Shown piece after piece: positions 1 to 8,518 of a DNA stretch of 64,000 nucleotides (the stretch's first letter is position 1; each line of letters opens with the position of its first letter). A model generated the notes under the pieces. It saw only the letters and a program-made list of their open reading frames with translations. It did not search any database and was not told the origin of the DNA. Where the stretch lies: assembly GCA_020636495.1 (NCBI GenBank), contig JACJXQ010000009.1:124001-188000 (forward strand). Direction: 5' to 3'. Origin of the DNA: Chitinophagales bacterium. GTDB lineage: Bacteria > Bacteroidota > Bacteroidia > Chitinophagales > Chitinophagaceae. The position numbers and the translations under genes were made by a program.

Positions 1-2
1 GT

Positions 3-893
3 AAGCAATCACTGCGTTACGGTGAGAACCCACACCAGGATGCAGCTTTTTATGGTGATATTAATGCCATTTTCGATAAGCTGAATGGTAAAGAACTTTC
101 TTACAACAACCTGGTGGATGTGGATGCTGCCTGCCAGATAATAGCAGAGTTCAGCCGACCTGCCTTCGCAGTTATTAAACATACAAACGTATGTGGTGTA
201 GCTCAACGTGATAACGTAGAAGAAGCATGGGATGCAGCCCTTGCAGGTGACCCTGAAAGTGCTTTTGGTGGTGTACTCATCACTAACCAGACCATCAATA
301 TGGCCGTAGCGCAAAAAATAAGCGAATTGTTCTTCGAGATATTGATAGCACCTGCTTTTGATGCCGATGCACTGGAGCTACTGAAAGGCAAGAAGAATAG
401 GATACTGTTGCAACAGAAAGAAACATTCTACCCTGAAAGGGAATACAAACGTATACTGAACGGCACTTTGGTACAGCAGGCCGACAAAGGAAATTATGCA
501 GAGTGGACAGAAGCAAGCTCCCGCAATAGTACGGAAGCTGAAAAAGCTGATATGGAGTTTGCCAACATCGTTTGTAAGCACCTGAAATCTAACGCTATAG
601 CACTGGTTAAGAACAAACAACTGGTGGGTAAAGGTTGCGGCCAGACGAGCCGTATAGATGCACTGCGCCAGTCGATAGATAAGTCGAAGCATTTTGGCTT
701 TTCATTAGAGGGTGCGGTTCTGGCTTCAGACGCTTTCTTCCCTTTTGATGATTGTGCACGTATGGCGCACGAAGTTGGTATTACGGCTATTATTCAGCCG
801 GGGGGTTCTGTAAGGGACAATGACACCGTACAATATTGTAAGGATAACAACATTGCCCTGGTACTTACTAAGACAAGGCATTTCAAACACTAA
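3..893 (+). CDS. purH: Bifunctional purine biosynthesis protein PurH, C-terminal part (5' end outside the window)
   Basis: AICAR formyltransferase/IMP cyclohydrolase, catalysing the last two steps of IMP synthesis in the cytosol. The reading frame is open from base 3, so only 296 C-terminal residues are visible. These cover nearly all of the AICAR transformylase domain. It begins with the conserved LRYGENPHQ motif, and contains KHTNVCGVA (the catalytic Lys-His pair), LASDAFFPF and QPGGSVRD, ending in the typical TRHFKH tail. The N-terminal cyclohydrolase domain would lie upstream. The following GNAT gene starts 21 bp after the stop on the same strand, so the two may share a transcript. Identification is secure. 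Confidence 0.97.
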   Translation, partial: KQSLRYGENPHQDAAFYGDINAIFDKLNGKELSYNNLVDVDAACQIIAEFSRPAFAVIKHTNVCGVAQRDNVEEAWDAALAGDPESAFGGVLITNQTINMAVAQKISELFFEILIAPAFDADALELLKGKKNRILLQQKETFYPEREYKRILNGTLVQQADKGNYAEWTEASSRNSTEAEKADMEFANIVCKHLKSNAIALVKNKQLVGKGCGQTSRIDALRQSIDKSKHFGFSLEGAVLASDAFFPFDDCARMAHEVGITAIIQPGGSVRDNDTVQYCKDNNIALVLTKTRHFKH

Positions 894-914
894 AATAATT
901 ACTATTTTAGGTCT

Positions 915-1493
915 ATGGTCTCAATACTCATAGACGATGAACTATTACTGCGCTCCCTGCAACCGGGTGATGCGCAGGAATTGTTTGAACTTATCGATTC
1001 ATCGCGAGACCATCTGCGACCGTGGTTCCCATGGGTGAATATGACCACTAAGCCTGAGCATTCTCTTCAGTTCATACAGCAGTCTATTGCACAACAGAAT
1101 GCGCAGGAAGGCCTGGCACTTGGTATCATTTACAAGCGAAAGCTGGTAGGCAGCATGGGTATGCACAACTGGGACCACAACCTGAAAAAAGCACACCTCG
1201 GATACTGGATAGCTAAAGACTATGAGAACAAAGGCATTGTAAACACCTGCCTGAAAAGTTTTATTGACTTCCTTTTTGACAAAGCGGGGCTGAATAAAGC
1301 AGAGATACACTTTATGGTATCAAACAAGCGTAGCGCAGCCGTAGCCGAGAAACTGAAATTTAAAGTTGAAGGCATTATACGTCAGAACTATCTGCTACAT
1401 GGCAAGTATCATGATATTGTCGTTACCGGACTGCTCAGGTCAGAGTGGCCGGGACTGCCCGAAAGCAAGGGCAAACAGTTTAAGGCTACTTAG
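915..1493 (+). CDS. GNAT family N-acetyltransferase, RimJ/RimL-like
   Basis: A 192-residue acetyl-CoA-dependent acetyltransferase. The N-terminus (LLLRSLQPGDAQELFELID) and the following HLRPWFPWV match the ribosomal-protein-serine acetyltransferase branch of GNAT enzymes, which acetylate protein N-termini or small molecules. Residues about 75-105 (LGIIYKRKLVGSMGMHNWD, LGYWIAKDYENKGI) form the usual beta4/acetyl-CoA-binding core. The substrate cannot be told from sequence. It follows purH closely on the same strand and its last 8 bases overlap the convergent lpxD end. Confidence 0.85.
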   Translation: MVSILIDDELLLRSLQPGDAQELFELIDSSRDHLRPWFPWVNMTTKPEHSLQFIQQSIAQQNAQEGLALGIIYKRKLVGSMGMHNWDHNLKKAHLGYWIAKDYENKGIVNTCLKSFIDFLFDKAGLNKAEIHFMVSNKRSAAVAEKLKFKVEGIIRQNYLLHGKYHDIVVTGLLRSEWPGLPESKGKQFKAT

Positions 1494-2436
1494 CAGTACT
1501 CATAAGCTTCTCCCATATTTCAGGTATACGTTTTACCCAGTTCAGTTCGCGCATTTTGCTGCGGGCATCCTCTACAGGACTTCCAAAGTACACCTTCCCC
1601 CCCTCAATACTCTGACCCACGCCACTTTGTGCGTATACTATAGCACCTTTACCGATAGTCAGGTCTTTACTCACACCAACCTGGCCCCAGAGTATTACCT
1701 CATCTTCTATAATTGCCTTACCACCTATACCTACCTGGCCTGCAAACAGGCAATTCTTGCCTATGACAGCACCATGACCTATATGTATATGATTATCCAA
1801 TTTGGTGCCGGCACCAATGATGGTATCACCACTTACCCCTTTATCGATTGCACAACCTGCACCTATCTCCACGTCATCGCCAATAATAACACGACCGCAG
1901 CTTTCCAGTTTGTCATACTGTACATTCCGTTCCTTACGGCGCTTAAAATAAAAAGCATCAGCCCCCAGCACTGTGCCTGAATGTATAATAACGTTATCGC
2001 CTATAGTGGTATGATCGTAAATGGTAACATTGGGGTGTATCAGGCAGTTCTTACCAATAGTAACGTGGTTACCAACAAATACTCCCGGCTGCAGGTGAGT
2101 GCCTTCTCCAATCACTGCAGTGTCGCTGATCATTTTATTAGCCGGCTCAAAAGGGCGAAAATGTTTAACTAATTGTACATAAGCGCTAAACGGATCATGA
2201 TGTAATAATAGTGTTTTCCCTTCAGGGCATGGCACTTCTTTGTTAATTATAATAATTGTTGCTGCTGAAATTAAACAGTTATTAAAATACTTCTCATTGT
2301 CTACAAAAGATACGTCTCCATGAGTAACTTTATGTATCTCATTAATCCCGGTTGCCGTCCGGTTAGTGTTGCCTATGATAGTTGCACCAATGTATTCTGC
2401 TATCCATTGTACAGGAACTTCTTTCTCAAGTTTCAT
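1486..2436 (-). CDS. lpxD: UDP-3-O-(3-hydroxyacyl)glucosamine N-acyltransferase (LpxD)
   Basis: Third enzyme of lipid A synthesis; transfers a 3-hydroxyacyl chain from acyl-ACP to the glucosamine nitrogen. The 316-residue protein has an N-terminal uridine-binding domain (about 1-105), then a left-handed beta-helix of hexapeptide repeats (about 105-290; for example VIGEGT, VTIGKN, VIIGDD). The segment DNHIHIGHGAVIGKN carries the expected catalytic His. It is slightly shorter than the usual roughly 340 residues. Bacteroidota often carry a second LpxD-like gene, so this could be either copy. An exact TAnnTTTG box lies 15 bp upstream of the ATG. The 3' end overlaps the GNAT gene by 8 bp. Confidence 0.9.
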   Translation of the reverse strand: MKLEKEVPVQWIAEYIGATIIGNTNRTATGINEIHKVTHGDVSFVDNEKYFNNCLISAATIIIINKEVPCPEGKTLLLHHDPFSAYVQLVKHFRPFEPANKMISDTAVIGEGTHLQPGVFVGNHVTIGKNCLIHPNVTIYDHTTIGDNVIIHSGTVLGADAFYFKRRKERNVQYDKLESCGRVIIGDDVEIGAGCAIDKGVSGDTIIGAGTKLDNHIHIGHGAVIGKNCLFAGQVGIGGKAIIEDEVILWGQVGVSKDLTIGKGAIVYAQSGVGQSIEGGKVYFGSPVEDARSKMRELNWVKRIPEIWEKLMSTAK

Positions 2437-2451
2437 GAATCAGTATTTGCG

Positions 2452-2459
2452 CAAAGGTA
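2452..2459 (-). promoter_or_regulatory. -7 promoter element of lpxD
   Basis: TACCTTTG on the minus strand, an exact match to the Bacteroidota primary-sigma -7 consensus TAnnTTTG, 15 bases before the lpxD ATG. Confidence 0.6.
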
Positions 2460-2524
2460 CAACACAACCACCTCGAAAACACTATATATGATAGATAACA
2501 TTGACCATACCGAATTAAAAACTC

Positions 2525-2532
2525 TAATTTTG
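2525..2532 (+). promoter_or_regulatory. -7 promoter element of the class IV aminotransferase gene
   Basis: TAATTTTG, an exact TAnnTTTG match, 25 bases before the TTG start at 2558. It supports a start at or near that TTG rather than at the internal ATG about 100 bp further in. Confidence 0.5.
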
Positions 2533-2557
2533 TCATTAACTTTTAATTGTTTAGCTA

Positions 2558-3388
2558 TTGAGACATATTAACATAAACGGGAAACTGCACAAAGACACAT
2601 CCGCCAGTGTACCTTTCGATAGCAGGGCTGTAAGATTTGGTTTCGGGCTTTTTGAAACTATGCTGGTATTGGATGGACAGATACAATTGAAAGAATACCA
2701 CTGGGAAAGACTATTTGCCGGTATAAAGCAACTGATGCTGGTGATGCCCGAACTGATGACGCGGCAATGGATGGAAGATGAAATAATGAGAACGGTAAAG
2801 AAAAACCAGATGGAAAAACTGTGCCGTGTCCGTTTCCAGATATATGCAGGGCGTGGCGGTTTATTTGACGGGCAGAACCCATGGACGGAATTTGTTATAG
2901 ATTGCCAGAACTTTGACCCCAGGCTGACGCAATTAAATGAACAAGGTCTGTCCCTGGTATATGCTGAAGGTGTATCAAAAAGCCCTGACAGTATCGCCAA
3001 TCTCAAAACCACGAATGCCATGATATATTGTATGGCTGCCAGGCAGGCAACAGCTAAAAAGGCTGACAATGCCATTATATTAAATACCTATGGCCGCCCA
3101 ATAGAAACCACACTGGCGAATATCTTTTGTATAAAAGGCGACACCTTATATACACCTCCTTTGTCTGAAGGACCAGTAGGAGGCGTTATGCGCAAGTATA
3201 TTATGCAACAGCTACCTAAGAAAGGATTTACAATTATTGAAGAGCCGTTTACAAAAGAGTTCCTGGAATCTGCCGATGCGGTTTTTGTTACCAATGCCAT
3301 ACGCAGGTTCAAGTGGGTCGCCTCAATAGAAGACAAGCAATACTCTTTTGATAAAATTCTGGACATCTACGAAAGCATCAGCTACTAG
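2558..3388 (+). CDS. Aminotransferase class IV (aminodeoxychorismate lyase / branched-chain aminotransferase-like)
   Basis: A 276-residue fold-type IV PLP enzyme. The N-terminal block (RAVRFGFGLFETM), the Lys150 context (SIANLKTTNAM, probable PLP lysine) and the C-terminal block (SADAVFVTNAIRRFKWV) are typical. Members include 4-amino-4-deoxychorismate lyase (folate branch) and branched-chain or D-amino acid aminotransferases. The length and the RFGFGLFET block fit PabC best. A PabA/TrpG-type glutaminase lies at the other end of the window, but that is too distant to count as context. The only start covering the N-terminal motif is TTG at 2558; an in-frame stop lies just upstream. Confidence 0.8.
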   Translation: MRHININGKLHKDTSASVPFDSRAVRFGFGLFETMLVLDGQIQLKEYHWERLFAGIKQLMLVMPELMTRQWMEDEIMRTVKKNQMEKLCRVRFQIYAGRGGLFDGQNPWTEFVIDCQNFDPRLTQLNEQGLSLVYAEGVSKSPDSIANLKTTNAMIYCMAARQATAKKADNAIILNTYGRPIETTLANIFCIKGDTLYTPPLSEGPVGGVMRKYIMQQLPKKGFTIIEEPFTKEFLESADAVFVTNAIRRFKWVASIEDKQYSFDKILDIYESISY

Positions 3389-3436
3389 CATATAGCAATA
3401 TTCAGTATGGCGTTTTTTTTGCAGCTTCTTTAGCTG

Positions 3437-3444
3437 TAAATTTG
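3437..3444 (+). promoter_or_regulatory. -7 promoter element of gltX
   Basis: TAAATTTG, an exact TAnnTTTG match, only 6 bases before ATG 3451. A TTTG suitable as a -33 element ends at 3421. The box overlaps an alternative upstream TTG start, which argues for ATG 3451 and for a leaderless or nearly leaderless mRNA. Confidence 0.6.
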
Positions 3445-3450
3445 CCGCCT

Positions 3451-4974
3451 ATGAGTAATAAAGTCCGCGTGAGGTTTGCTCCCAGCCCAACGGGAGGTTT
3501 GCACCTGGGTGGTGTACGCACCGTATTATATAACTACCTGTTTGCCAGGCACAATGGTGGCGATTTTGTCCTGCGTATTGAGGATACTGACCGCAGCAGG
3601 TATGTTGATGGGGCAGAACAATATATATACGACTGCCTGGAATGGTGTGGGCTGACACCGGATGAAGGCCCGCTGAAAGGAGGTGCTTATGCCCCATACC
3701 GTCAAAGCGAAAGAAAAGATACCTACAGGCAATATGCTGAACAGCTCATAGAACAGGGTAACGCTTATTATGCATTTGATACGCCTGAAGAGTTGGAGCG
3801 CATGCGCAATGAGCTGAAAACAACAGAAAACCCAACACCACAATACGATAGCAAAACACGTATGAATATGCGTAATTCTCTTTCGTTGTCTGCTGAGCAA
3901 ACGAAAGAGCTACTCAATAATGGTACGCCTTATGTAGTACGCATCAAAATGCCGCATAACGAAACTATCAGCTTTACGGATATGATACGCGGCGATATTA
4001 GTAATGAAAGCCACCTGGTAGATGACAAAGTGTTATTGAAGGCAGACGGTATGCCCACCTACCACCTTGCTGTGGTGGTAGATGATTACCTGATGAAGAT
4101 CACCCACGCCTTCAGGGGAGAGGAATGGCTGCCCAGCGCACCTGTACATATATTATTATGGAGATACCTGGGCTGGGAAAGTACCATGCCGCAATGGGCG
4201 CACCTACCGCTGATACTAAAACCTGACGGGCATGGTAAGCTAAGCAAAAGAGACGGCCAGCGACTGGGTTTCCCAGTATTTGCCATGAAGTGGACAGACC
4301 CCAATACAGGCGAAACACTGGATGGCTTTAAAGAGCATGGCTTTTTACCGGAAGCATTTGTGAATATACTGGCTATGCTGGGGTGGAATGATACAACCGA
4401 GCAGGAAGTATTCTCGATGAATGAGCTCATTGAAAAATTCACAATCGACAGGGTGCATAAAGGCGGCGCAAGATTTGACTTTGACAAAGCCAAATGGTAC
4501 AATCACCAATACCTGCAGAAAAAAACCAATGAAGAACTGGTACCATTGGTTCAGCCCTTTATACAGGCTCATGGTGTAAGCACTAGTGATGCGTACCTCA
4601 AGGATGTGATTGCCCTGGTGAAAGAACGCTGCCACCTGCTTACTGATTTCTGGGAACAAGGCCATTTTTTCTTTGCTGCACCTGAAACTATTGATACAGA
4701 TACCATAAAAAGTAAGTGGAACGAACAAACTTCGGAACTATTCAGGAAATGGGTAGATGGTCTGGAAAAAATATCCGATTGGAATGCAGCCACCCTTGAA
4801 AGTAATTTTGCTGAAAGTGCTGAAACTGCCGGGATAAAAAAAGGCACTGTTATGCTGCCCTTGCGCATTATGCTGGTAGGAGGCAAGTATGGACCGGGTG
4901 TATTTGATATAGCAGAGGTGATAGGGAAAGTGGCAACAGTATCGAGAGTTAAAAGCGCCATGGGTTTATTGTAA
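3451..4974 (+). CDS. gltX: Glutamate--tRNA ligase
   Basis: Class I aminoacyl-tRNA synthetase charging tRNA-Glu in the cytosol. The 507-residue product has the HIGH-type signature PSPTGGLHLGG at about residues 8-18, LRIEDTDRSR, the GEEWLPSAP block and the KMSKS-type loop GKLSKRDG. The C-terminal anticodon-binding region is complete and the length is normal. The start is placed at ATG 3451, not at the in-frame TTG nine bases upstream, because that TTG sits in a -7 promoter box. A strong hairpin follows about 55 bp after the stop. Confidence 0.97.
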   Translation: MSNKVRVRFAPSPTGGLHLGGVRTVLYNYLFARHNGGDFVLRIEDTDRSRYVDGAEQYIYDCLEWCGLTPDEGPLKGGAYAPYRQSERKDTYRQYAEQLIEQGNAYYAFDTPEELERMRNELKTTENPTPQYDSKTRMNMRNSLSLSAEQTKELLNNGTPYVVRIKMPHNETISFTDMIRGDISNESHLVDDKVLLKADGMPTYHLAVVVDDYLMKITHAFRGEEWLPSAPVHILLWRYLGWESTMPQWAHLPLILKPDGHGKLSKRDGQRLGFPVFAMKWTDPNTGETLDGFKEHGFLPEAFVNILAMLGWNDTTEQEVFSMNELIEKFTIDRVHKGGARFDFDKAKWYNHQYLQKKTNEELVPLVQPFIQAHGVSTSDAYLKDVIALVKERCHLLTDFWEQGHFFFAAPETIDTDTIKSKWNEQTSELFRKWVDGLEKISDWNAATLESNFAESAETAGIKKGTVMLPLRIMLVGGKYGPGVFDIAEVIGKVATVSRVKSAMGLL

Positions 4975-5027
4975 AGGAAAAATAAGAACCTTGTACACTA
5001 AACACTTATCCATAAATTACCAAACAT

Positions 5028-5064
5028 AAAAGAGGCTGTCTCTGATTTTTAGACAGCCTCTTTT
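5028..5064 (+). terminator. Rho-independent terminator after gltX
   Basis: Perfect 14-bp inverted repeat (AAAAGAGGCTGTCT at 5028-5041 with its complement at 5051-5064) around a 9-base loop, ending in a short T run. It is symmetrical enough to work on either strand. Confidence 0.85.
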
Positions 5065-5221
5065 ATGTTATATATATCTGTAGTACAAACGGCATTCGAC
5101 ATTACTAAACTGCATATTTCAACAGTATTTCAAAAATGTTGCAGCATTGTATACTATTCTTAGAACATCTGTCCATTTATACGTAAATTGTGCCAAGAAC
5201 TATCGTCCTCATTAAGGACGA

Positions 5222-5755
5222 CTAATTTGAAATAACAATTAGTATCTCACCTGGATTTGGATTATTCACATACCAATGAGCTCTTATAGCATAACCATTG
5301 CCGCATGCGTCTATGCAATCAGTCGACAAATCAAAATACCTATCATTATAATATGAATCACAAGGATCTGATGCATAACCAACAGTTGGACGAGGTTGCG
5401 TCACTATATCGTCTTTGCAGCCATAGTCAATATTTGCAAAACTCCATTGCCAATTAGAGCAACCTACCGTTGGAGGGGTTGATGATGACCAATAGGGGTT
5501 AGATGATGTAGGCACATAGCTAGCGTCATAAACCAGAAGTCCTGGATATCCTGTTTGTGCAGGTATGTTCCACATTGTATTACTACCGTAAGTAGTACAA
5601 CCATTTGCTCCATCAGGACAAACTGCAAATACATCAATATAAGCATCACAATCTGTGGTATTTATAACATATACGTTCCCTTGATTCTGAGCAAATACAT
5701 GCGTTGCTGATATTGCTAATACAGTGACGAATAGTAAATAAAGAACTTTTTTCAT
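5222..5755 (-). CDS. Exported cysteine-rich protein of unknown function
   Basis: I do not recognise the family. The 177-residue product starts with a clear Sec signal peptide (hydrophobic core LYLLFVTVLAIS, cleavage near HVFA-Q). The mature part carries eight cysteines (TDCDA, AVCPDG, NGCTT, VGCSN, YGCKD, DPCDS, TDCID, ACGNG) and is rich in Tyr, Asp and Asn, as expected of a small disulfide-bonded extracellular protein. It has no T9SS tail and no membrane segment after the signal. A 7-bp hairpin (5203-5221) directly follows the stop, without a T run. It sits alone between gltX and the Omp28-like gene. Confidence 0.75.
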   Translation of the reverse strand: MKKVLYLLFVTVLAISATHVFAQNQGNVYVINTTDCDAYIDVFAVCPDGANGCTTYGSNTMWNIPAQTGYPGLLVYDASYVPTSSNPYWSSSTPPTVGCSNWQWSFANIDYGCKDDIVTQPRPTVGYASDPCDSYYNDRYFDLSTDCIDACGNGYAIRAHWYVNNPNPGEILIVISN

Positions 5756-5909
5756 AATTGGATTTTTAAAAGGTGAAAAATATTCCTGTAAATCTAAGTC
5801 AAATACTATTGCCTAAACAAGGGTGTTTTCACCCTATTTCAATCATATTTACTTATAACATTCAGAAAAAATATAGATACTGCTTATAACAATAGCTAAT
5901 GCATGGAAT

Positions 5910-5939
5910 AAAAAAGGGCTGCAATTGCAGCCCTTTTTT
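5910..5939 (-). terminator. Terminator downstream of the Omp28-like gene
   Basis: Perfect 30-base palindrome (AAAAAAGGGCTGCAA followed by its complement), giving a GC stem with A and T tracts on either side. It lies 23 bp after the Omp28-like stop and can act in both directions. Confidence 0.85.
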
Positions 5940-5962
5940 ATTAATTATATAAGGTATCCTGA

Positions 5963-7108
5963 TTAAAACAGGGTAACTTTTTGTATTTGCTTACCGGTAG
6001 CAGTTGCAACCTCGATCATATACAGACCAGCAGACAAACCATGTGCAGCAGGGCTGAAAGTGATGATGTGGCTACCAGCAACTTCGTGGCTGTTGTAAGG
6101 CTGAGCTACCAGCTGGCCTACAGAGTTGTACACTTTCATAGAAACATCAGAAGTTTCTTTGATGTTGTACTGAACATTCAACACACCATTAGCAGCAGCA
6201 GGACTAGGATAGATGTTAGCTACTTCTACAGAGTTATTTACATCGCTAACGCTTTCAGGCCAGAAAGTTTTAGATACATCATGAGCTTCTTCAGCATTCA
6301 GGATGCTTCTTGCCAGCGGATTGTCGTTAGTAACATAAGCAACCAGGTGTACGTGATCTTTATTCCAGGCTGCATTCATAGTGAATTTCAGCTGGTAAGT
6401 ATATTTCGTGTTCACAACAATGGTATTACCACCATTGATCTGTGTACCTGTCCAGTTAGGATCGTTTGGTTTCAGGCCATTAATAGCACCTGAACCTGCC
6501 AGCATAGCACGGAAAGTACGGTTGTGGAACCATGGGTTCAGCGGGCTTGCGCCACTCTGTACATTTGATGAATAGTTGTCCTGAGCCAATACGCCGGTAG
6601 CAGGGATACTATCTTCAATAGCATATACCTGCAACCTTACTTTGCCGGTAGGCAGAGAAGAGAACTCAACGTTTACATCAGCTGTATATTCTTTTGTAGT
6701 TGCATTGTATTTTTTGTTAGCAAAACCAATAGAAACGATAGCTGTTGTAGCGGCTTGCTGGTTGAAATAAGAAACCCAACTACCCCTGCCCACAGGAACT
6801 TTAGCTTCACCTGAAAATTTTACCCTGTCAATAGCACCGCAAGGAAAGGAAGTAGCATTAACGTCAGATACCAGCAAATCACCATCCGGAGTTTTAAGAG
6901 GACTGGTAGAAGGTTCGAAACCACCACCGTGAACAGCAACAGGGATACAAACTGCCGGCTGGCTTGCGTACAAACCTTCCAGTATAACAGTTCCTTCAGG
7001 ACACCAGCCACATTTCAGACCGGTAAAATCTTCCATGATTACTTTTTTGGTCTGCGCAAAGGTGCTAACAGAAGTAAGCATCAACGCTCCGAGTAATAAT
7101 TTTTTCAT
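5963..7108 (-). CDS. Omp28-related outer membrane/secreted protein with T9SS sorting domain
   Basis: A 381-residue protein with a Sec signal (cleavage near STFA-Q), then a thioredoxin-like Omp28 domain beginning EDFTGLKCGWCPEGT; the CGWC is a CxxC pair. The last 80 or so residues (from VANIYPSPAAANG through GLSAGLYMIEV to a short basic tail) form a type A T9SS C-terminal domain. It is therefore expected to cross the outer membrane and be surface-anchored or released. Omp28 relatives are outer-membrane or adhesin-like proteins of uncertain function. It is monocistronic, flanked by a terminator and by a 337-bp divergent intergenic region. Confidence 0.88.
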   Translation of the reverse strand: MKKLLLGALMLTSVSTFAQTKKVIMEDFTGLKCGWCPEGTVILEGLYASQPAVCIPVAVHGGGFEPSTSPLKTPDGDLLVSDVNATSFPCGAIDRVKFSGEAKVPVGRGSWVSYFNQQAATTAIVSIGFANKKYNATTKEYTADVNVEFSSLPTGKVRLQVYAIEDSIPATGVLAQDNYSSNVQSGASPLNPWFHNRTFRAMLAGSGAINGLKPNDPNWTGTQINGGNTIVVNTKYTYQLKFTMNAAWNKDHVHLVAYVTNDNPLARSILNAEEAHDVSKTFWPESVSDVNNSVEVANIYPSPAAANGVLNVQYNIKETSDVSMKVYNSVGQLVAQPYNSHEVAGSHIITFSPAAHGLSAGLYMIEVATATGKQIQKVTLF

Positions 7109-7445
7109 ATTATTTTTAATTTTTGTGATAAAGAAAATCTTTTCGATTGTACAAATTAGGGAAAAAACAACTTAAAACCATAAATTTTAATGAAAAAAAA
7201 ATAATTGTTTATTGCTTTTTCGGTTATATTACGCTTATTAATTCTATAAGAAAAGCTTATAGTTATTATTAAATTATGACATAAGGTCAATATTTCGATA
7301 TATTGTTTCCTTTCAGCAGTATAATTTAAATGTAATTTTTCGCTGCTCGTCCCAACGTTTTCTATTCTGAGGCAGTTTATATAATTGGCGACTTTTATTA
7401 TCCCTAAATTACAATTACTTAATTAACAGTTCAATACAACCAATT
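7109..7445. other. AT-rich divergent intergenic region
   Basis: A 337-bp gap between the divergent Omp28-like and CAP-domain genes. It must hold both promoters, but neither strand has an exact TAnnTTTG match. Only a short inverted repeat (TATAAG at 7245-7250 with CTTATA at 7256-7261) stands out. I see no reading frame worth calling. Confidence 0.5.
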
Positions 7446-8411
7446 ATGATGTCAAAACACCCTAAGAATATCCTTTTGTTATTATCAGTGCCTGTCTTAT
7501 TAATATATGGATGCGGAAAAGACCCTGTTACCACTCCTGACCCTGAACCGCAGGATACAACTACCTGGAATAAGCCGGCTATCAACCCACTTACTTATAC
7601 GAGGGACTCAGCAGTAAATGACTATAAACAGATGTACCTGGCGTCTGCACTAACGTCTGTCAACTGGACAGGCAGTACAACAGGCTGCAATGCCGGGACA
7701 GTGCCCCAAAACGTACATGATGCTGTTCTTAAACGCATCAATTATTTCAGGAAGATAACCGGTCTCAATTACAATTGTGTCATGGATGAGTCGCTGTATG
7801 CAGCACAACAACAAACAGCACTGATGATGACCGCCAACGGCGACCTGGACCATAATCCACCCACCAGTTGGTCGTGCTATACTACTGAGGGAGCCGATGG
7901 TGCAAAAAAAAGCAACCTGCGCTTAGGCTCATCCGGCAGCATTGCAGTAGATGCCTTTATGGAAGACTCAGAAGAATATAACGTGGATGCGGGGCACAGG
8001 CGCTGGCTGTTATACTCCAAACAAAGTGCCTTCAGTCATGGCACAACTGATGATGTGGAAGTGATACATGTGCTGGTAAAATCAGACAATACATATATTC
8101 CTGAATTTATTGCATACCCACCGGCCAATTTTGTACCTATACAGGTGATGTACCCACGCTGGTCGTTCTCAATACCCGATGCTGATTTTTCAGCAGCCAA
8201 GGTTACAGTTAAGTCCGACGGGCAAAACATGAGCCTGGATGTGGTATCGCGCACCACCAAAGTGGCCGACAACACCATAGTATGGGATATGGGTGCCGGC
8301 TCTATACCTTCGGATATAAGTACTGATAAAACTTATACCGTTACAGTTAGCGGGGTAAAAGGTACCTCGAAAGACACTTATACATATGATGTAGTAATGA
8401 TAAAGCCTTAA
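7446..8411 (+). CDS. CAP-domain (SCP/PR-1-like) lipoprotein
   Basis: A 321-residue protein with a lipoprotein-type signal (hydrophobic run then IYGCGKD, Cys about 23) and a Pro/Thr/Asp linker. A CAP domain spans about residues 90-210: VLKRINYFRKITGLNYN, LDHNPP, and AGHRRWLLYSK, the last matching the conserved CAP histidine block. CAP proteins are secreted, with roles ranging from binding to proteolysis; the role here is unknown. The C-terminal 100 residues look like a beta-sandwich domain. ATG 7446 is used; ATG 7449 is equally possible. Confidence 0.82.
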   Translation: MMSKHPKNILLLLSVPVLLIYGCGKDPVTTPDPEPQDTTTWNKPAINPLTYTRDSAVNDYKQMYLASALTSVNWTGSTTGCNAGTVPQNVHDAVLKRINYFRKITGLNYNCVMDESLYAAQQQTALMMTANGDLDHNPPTSWSCYTTEGADGAKKSNLRLGSSGSIAVDAFMEDSEEYNVDAGHRRWLLYSKQSAFSHGTTDDVEVIHVLVKSDNTYIPEFIAYPPANFVPIQVMYPRWSFSIPDADFSAAKVTVKSDGQNMSLDVVSRTTKVADNTIVWDMGAGSIPSDISTDKTYTVTVSGVKGTSKDTYTYDVVMIKP

Positions 8412-8430
8412 GCTTCTTTACACAACCGGT

Positions 8431-8468
8431 AATAAAAAGGGCAGCAAAACCATGCTGCCCTTTTTATT
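8431..8468. terminator. Bidirectional terminator between CAP-domain and DEAD-box genes
   Basis: 16-bp perfect stem (AATAAAAAGGGCAGCA at 8431-8446 and its complement at 8453-8468) with a 6-base loop, A/T tracts on both flanks, between two convergent genes. Confidence 0.88.
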
Positions 8469-8518
8469 GCTGCTCTTTCTATTAAATATAGCCTGTAGTG
8501 CCGAACTACACTACATCA

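Noticed and set aside
1366..1980. 204-codon plus-strand frame
   Set aside because: It runs antisense across lpxD, shows no recognisable domain, and its composition is that expected of a shadow frame.
3442..3450. Upstream TTG start for gltX
   Set aside because: Lies inside the TAnnTTTG promoter box; ATG 3451 matches the family N-terminus.
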